Shown here: positions 62,798 to 64,000 of the stretch, in pieces
Layout: each line of letters starts with the position of its first letter
How positions within the stretch are numbered: the first letter of the stretch is position 1
Assembly: GCF_000166055.1 (NCBI RefSeq)
Contig: NC_014664.1
Coordinates: forward strand, 3,689,501 to 3,753,500
DNA length: 64,000 nucleotides
Reading direction: 5' to 3'
DNA from: Rhodomicrobium vannielii ATCC 17100
GTDB lineage: Bacteria; Pseudomonadota; Alphaproteobacteria; Rhizobiales; Rhodomicrobiaceae
Notes under the pieces: model-generated
Told to the model about the DNA's origin: nothing
Databases searched by the model: none
Seen by the model: the letters and a program-made list of their open reading frames with translations, nothing else
Program-made: the position numbers and the translations under genes

Positions 62798-64000
62798 CGG
62801 CGGGCGCATCCTCGGTTTCGATCTCGAACAGAAGCGCGCCGCTCGCAACCTGCGCGCCTGCGGTGGCATGCACCGCCGCGATGCGGCCCGACGCGAGCGC
62901 TGTTACGCGCGTTTCCATCTTCATGGCCTCGATGATCGCCAGCGTGTCGCCCGCCGCCACCGCCTGCCCCGGTTCGGCCAACACCTTGACGAGCAGGCCA
63001 GCGACAGGTGCGGCGATGCGCGCGCCGTCCGCCGCGTCGTCCGCATGCGCATGATCCGGCTCCGCGAAGGCGAAGGCCGCGTCGTCAACGGCGAGATGGA
63101 GCGTCGCGCCCTGCCATGCCGCCGCTGCGCGCCGCCGAACGCCATCCGCCTCGAACACGATCCGAGGCGGCGCATTTTCGATCAGCGCGATTTCGATCCG
63201 CTCGCCATCGACCGCAACCGCCAGCGGGCCGGAGCGCCGGCGCGTGTAGGTAAGCCGCTTCGTCTCGCCGCCGCATGTGAGGTCGAGCGAAAAATCGAAG
63301 GCGCTGCCGGACCAGAACCATTCGCCCGCGCCGCCACCTCGTTCGGCCGAGAGCGCGGCAGCCAGCGCCCAATCTGTGGGCGACGGACGGGGCCGCGCGA
63401 ATGGCGAGGCTGCGTCGTGCGCAGCCGTTTGCGCCCAGTCGTCGAGCGTCGTCGTGGCGATTTCGGCGCGGTCGAACGCCTCGCCGCGCAGGAGTGCGAC
63501 CAGAAATTCGCGGTTCGTCGCAAGGCCGAGCAGGGGCGCATCCTCCAGCGCCGAGGCGAGGCGGCGCGTGGCTTCAAGCCGGTCCCGACCGCCCGCGATG
63601 GCCTTGGCCACCATCGAGTCGTACCAGGGCGAAACCTCGCTTCCGGTCTCGACGCCGGTATCGAAGCGAATGCCACCGCGTTCCTGCGGAGCGAAGTGTA
63701 TCACGGTGCCAGCTTGCGGGCGAAAGCCGTCATATGGGTCTTCCGCGCAGAGCCGCGCCTCGATGGCGTGCCCGCGCATCGCGATTTCGTCCTGCCGAAG
63801 CGGCAACGGCTCCCCGGCGGCGACCCTCAATTGCCAGTCCACGAGATCGACGCCCACCACCATTTCCGTGACGGGATGCTCGACCTGAAGCCGCGTATTC
63901 ATTTCCAGAAAGTAGAAAGTCAGGTCCGCGTCGGCGATGAACTCGACCGTGCCCGCGTTGCGATAGCCAGCCGCCTGCGCGAGCGCGACGGCGTAACCCG
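62787..64000 (-). CDS. Biotin-dependent acyl-CoA carboxylase alpha subunit (5' end off window)
   Basis: The visible part is the C-terminal ~404 residues: end of the ATP-grasp domain ([16 protein letters not shown]), biotin-carboxylase C-terminal domain (RGHAIEARLCAEDPYDGFRP, GVETGSEVSPWYDSMVAK), a linker and a biotinyl domain with the Lys in IIEAMKMETRV. The layout is that of propionyl-, methylcrotonyl- or geranyl-CoA carboxylase alpha chains. The substrate cannot be fixed without the beta subunit, probably upstream. The frame is open to the window end. Confidence 0.92.
   Translation of the reverse strand, partial: GYAVALAQAAGYRNAGTVEFIADADLTFYFLEMNTRLQVEHPVTEMVVGVDLVDWQLRVAAGEPLPLRQDEIAMRGHAIEARLCAEDPYDGFRPQAGTVIHFAPQERGGIRFDTGVETGSEVSPWYDSMVAKAIAGGRDRLEATRRLASALEDAPLLGLATNREFLVALLRGEAFDRAEIATTTLDDWAQTAAHDAASPFARPRPSPTDWALAAALSAERGGGAGEWFWSGSAFDFSLDLTCGGETKRLTYTRRRSGPLAVAVDGERIEIALIENAPPRIVFEADGVRRRAAAAWQGATLHLAVDDAAFAFAEPDHAHADDAADGARIAAPVAGLLVKVLAEPGQAVAAGDTLAIIEAMKMETRVTALASGRIAAVHATAGAQVASGALLFEIETEDAPADVR

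Overview
The window looks like chromosomal DNA of a free-living, nitrogen-fixing alphaproteobacterium, probably of the order Hyphomicrobiales. A Rhodomicrobium-like purple non-sulfur bacterium is my guess from gene content and is low confidence at genus level. Supporting signs are the high-GC coding style, alphaproteobacterial neighbourhoods (MJ0042 zinc-ribbon gene/ftsE/ftsX, aroQ/accB/accC/aat/DUF2155), a SAM-II riboswitch, EcfG-type general-stress promoters (GGAAC-N16-NGTT), a homoserine kinase of the aminoglycoside-phosphotransferase fold, a UvrB with long tails, and a NifA/sigma54-driven nif operon.

Layout. 1-4.9 kb: envelope genes (zinc-ribbon membrane protein cut by the window edge, ftsE, ftsX, ydcF-like, plsC). 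5-11 kb: sulfur amino-acid and siroheme genes (metC-like, cysG, metZ behind a SAM-II riboswitch), a DUF3365 haem protein, and divergent stress genes (CsbD, PRC-barrel). 11-16.8 kb: an unusual MGS-domain/amidohydrolase fusion, two lipoproteins, ispH, thrB and rnhA. 16.8-22 kb: an insertion-sequence-bounded scar. An intact IS481-family element, an IS66 transposase tail and a decayed Tad-pilus locus (cpaE', small lipoprotein, cpaC, 'cpaB) lie between the stop codons of rnhA and an araC gene. 22-33.4 kb: a valine/isoleucine catabolic operon under a divergent AraC regulator. 33.9-35.5 kb: a PanP-like decarboxylase, followed by about 1.2 kb of IS debris including a 159-bp IS5-derived mini-element nested at an IS481 end. 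36.6-43.7 kb: housekeeping genes (DUF2155, aat, accC, accB, aroQ, a DsbA-like protein, an M48 protease, an aminotransferase). 43.8-49.5 kb: a Cys-rich exported protein, a chorismate-lyase-like protein, tRNA-Leu(UAG), and a three-gene operon pairing an acylating aldehyde dehydrogenase with a SucCD-like ADP-forming CoA ligase (best guess sulfoacetate or a related C2 acid). 49.6-52.6 kb: uvrB. 52.8-59.9 kb: a 12-gene nif accessory operon on the minus strand, from nifB to modD, behind a textbook -24/-12 promoter and a NifA upstream site. 60.1-64 kb: an acyl-CoA ligase/BKACE/biotin-dependent carboxylase operon, cut by the window edge.

How the parts work together. The nif operon supplies NifB (the FeMo-co precursor), a ferredoxin, an A-type Fe-S carrier, NifZ/NifT maturation factors, an LRV Fe-S protein and ModD (molybdenum), plus poorly understood members (a SIR2-like protein, a 70-residue protein, DUF6129). 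The valine operon carries branched-chain acyl-CoAs through HIBCH, MmsB and MmsA to propionyl-CoA, and a CoA transferase and thiolase complete it. The least explained material is the SIR2-like and 70-residue nif genes, the MGS-amidohydrolase fusion, and the SucCD-like/aldehyde dehydrogenase operon. No CRISPR array, prophage or canonical defence island is visible.
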